5,764 nt of DNA. Origin: JAXDLH01 sp034666705. GTDB taxonomy: Bacteria > Chloroflexota > UBA6077 > SHYK01. A model generated the notes under the pieces. It worked only from the letters and a program-made list of their open reading frames with translations. It made no database searches and was not told where the DNA came from. The stretch covers positions 1 through 5,764 of the forward strand of contig JAXDLH010000320.1 in NCBI GenBank assembly GCA_034666705.1. The letters run 5' to 3'. Each line of letters starts with the position of its first letter. Position 1 is the stretch's first letter. Positions 5,645 to 5,764 of the stretch are shown in pieces. The position numbers were made by a program, and so were the translations under genes.

Positions 5645-5764
5645 GACGCCGCCTCCTCATGGCTCGCAGCTCCCTCCTCGGCCGTGGTTGGCGGAGCGAG
5701 CTTCTTGAGCGAATCCCGCACCGCCGCGATCTGCAGCACGCCGCTGCGCGCTGCGTTCGCGAGC
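5641..5764 (-). CDS. C-terminal end of an unidentified gene
   Basis: Only the last 40 codons are inside the window, ending in TGA at 5643-5641. The visible peptide runs LANAARSGVLQIAAVRDSL, then KKLAPP and a Glu/Ala-rich end (EEGAASHEEAAS), suggesting a helical C-terminus with a flexible tail. I do not recognise it. Support for coding is the high third-position GC (33 of 40 codons) and the stop codon that overlaps the GTG start of the next gene, a typical sign of translational coupling. Confidence 0.55.
   Translation of the reverse strand, partial: LANAARSGVLQIAAVRDSLKKLAPPTTAEEGAASHEEAAS
5652..5658 (-). promoter_or_regulatory. Ribosome binding site of the 96-residue protein
   Basis: GAGGAGG on the minus strand, 7 bases before the GTG at 5644, lying inside the 3' end of the preceding gene. 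It is the best Shine-Dalgarno match in the right half of the window and decides the start. Confidence 0.7.

Noticed and set aside
1..5764. Mobile element, CRISPR array or defence system
   Set aside because: No transposase, integrase, terminal repeats, regularly spaced repeats or defence-type domains were found; most genes are ordinary housekeeping families.

Overview
This is a GC-rich bacterial chromosomal window, about two-thirds G+C by eye, packed with housekeeping-type genes. Six of the eight genes appear to start with GTG, and the complete genes keep G or C at most third codon positions. No phage, insertion sequence, integrase, tRNA, rRNA or CRISPR signature was seen. Gene content and protein flavour (an ACT+DUF5612-type protein, a membrane-anchored SH3b protein, FmdB next to Dtd) suggest a Chloroflexota-like or other deep-branching GC-rich bacterium. 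That placement is inference only; nothing in the window fixes the taxonomy.

Layout from left to right. Positions 1-1415 (minus strand) hold the first ~471 codons of an AMP-forming acetyl-CoA synthetase, whose C-terminal domain lies beyond the left edge. Positions 1416-1657 are a gene-free leader/intergenic stretch with several inverted repeats. Positions 1658-3571 (minus strand) carry four co-directional genes, in transcription order: a pterin-4a-carbinolamine dehydratase, a membrane protein with a Cys-rich N-terminus and an extracytoplasmic SH3b domain, an FmdB-type zinc-ribbon protein, and the D-aminoacyl-tRNA deacylase Dtd. A perfect TATAAT lies in the 137-base gap before fmdB, so fmdB-dtd may have its own promoter.

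A 105-base divergent intergenic region (3572-3676) separates this cluster from a plus-strand gene (3677-4336) for an ACT-domain regulatory-type protein with a conserved C-terminal domain of unknown function. It converges, across a 152-base gap, on a minus-strand block (4489-5764): the end of an unidentified gene, a 96-residue helical protein of unknown function starting inside the stop codon of the first, and UppP undecaprenyl-diphosphatase.

The genes cover acetate activation (Acs), pterin recycling (Pcd), tRNA quality control (Dtd) and cell-wall lipid carrier recycling (UppP). They do not form one pathway. I see no convincing new multi-gene system. The items most worth a second look are the ACT+DUF5612-type protein, the Cys-rich/TM/SH3b protein, the two small unknown genes upstream of uppP, and the tandem hairpins upstream of acs.
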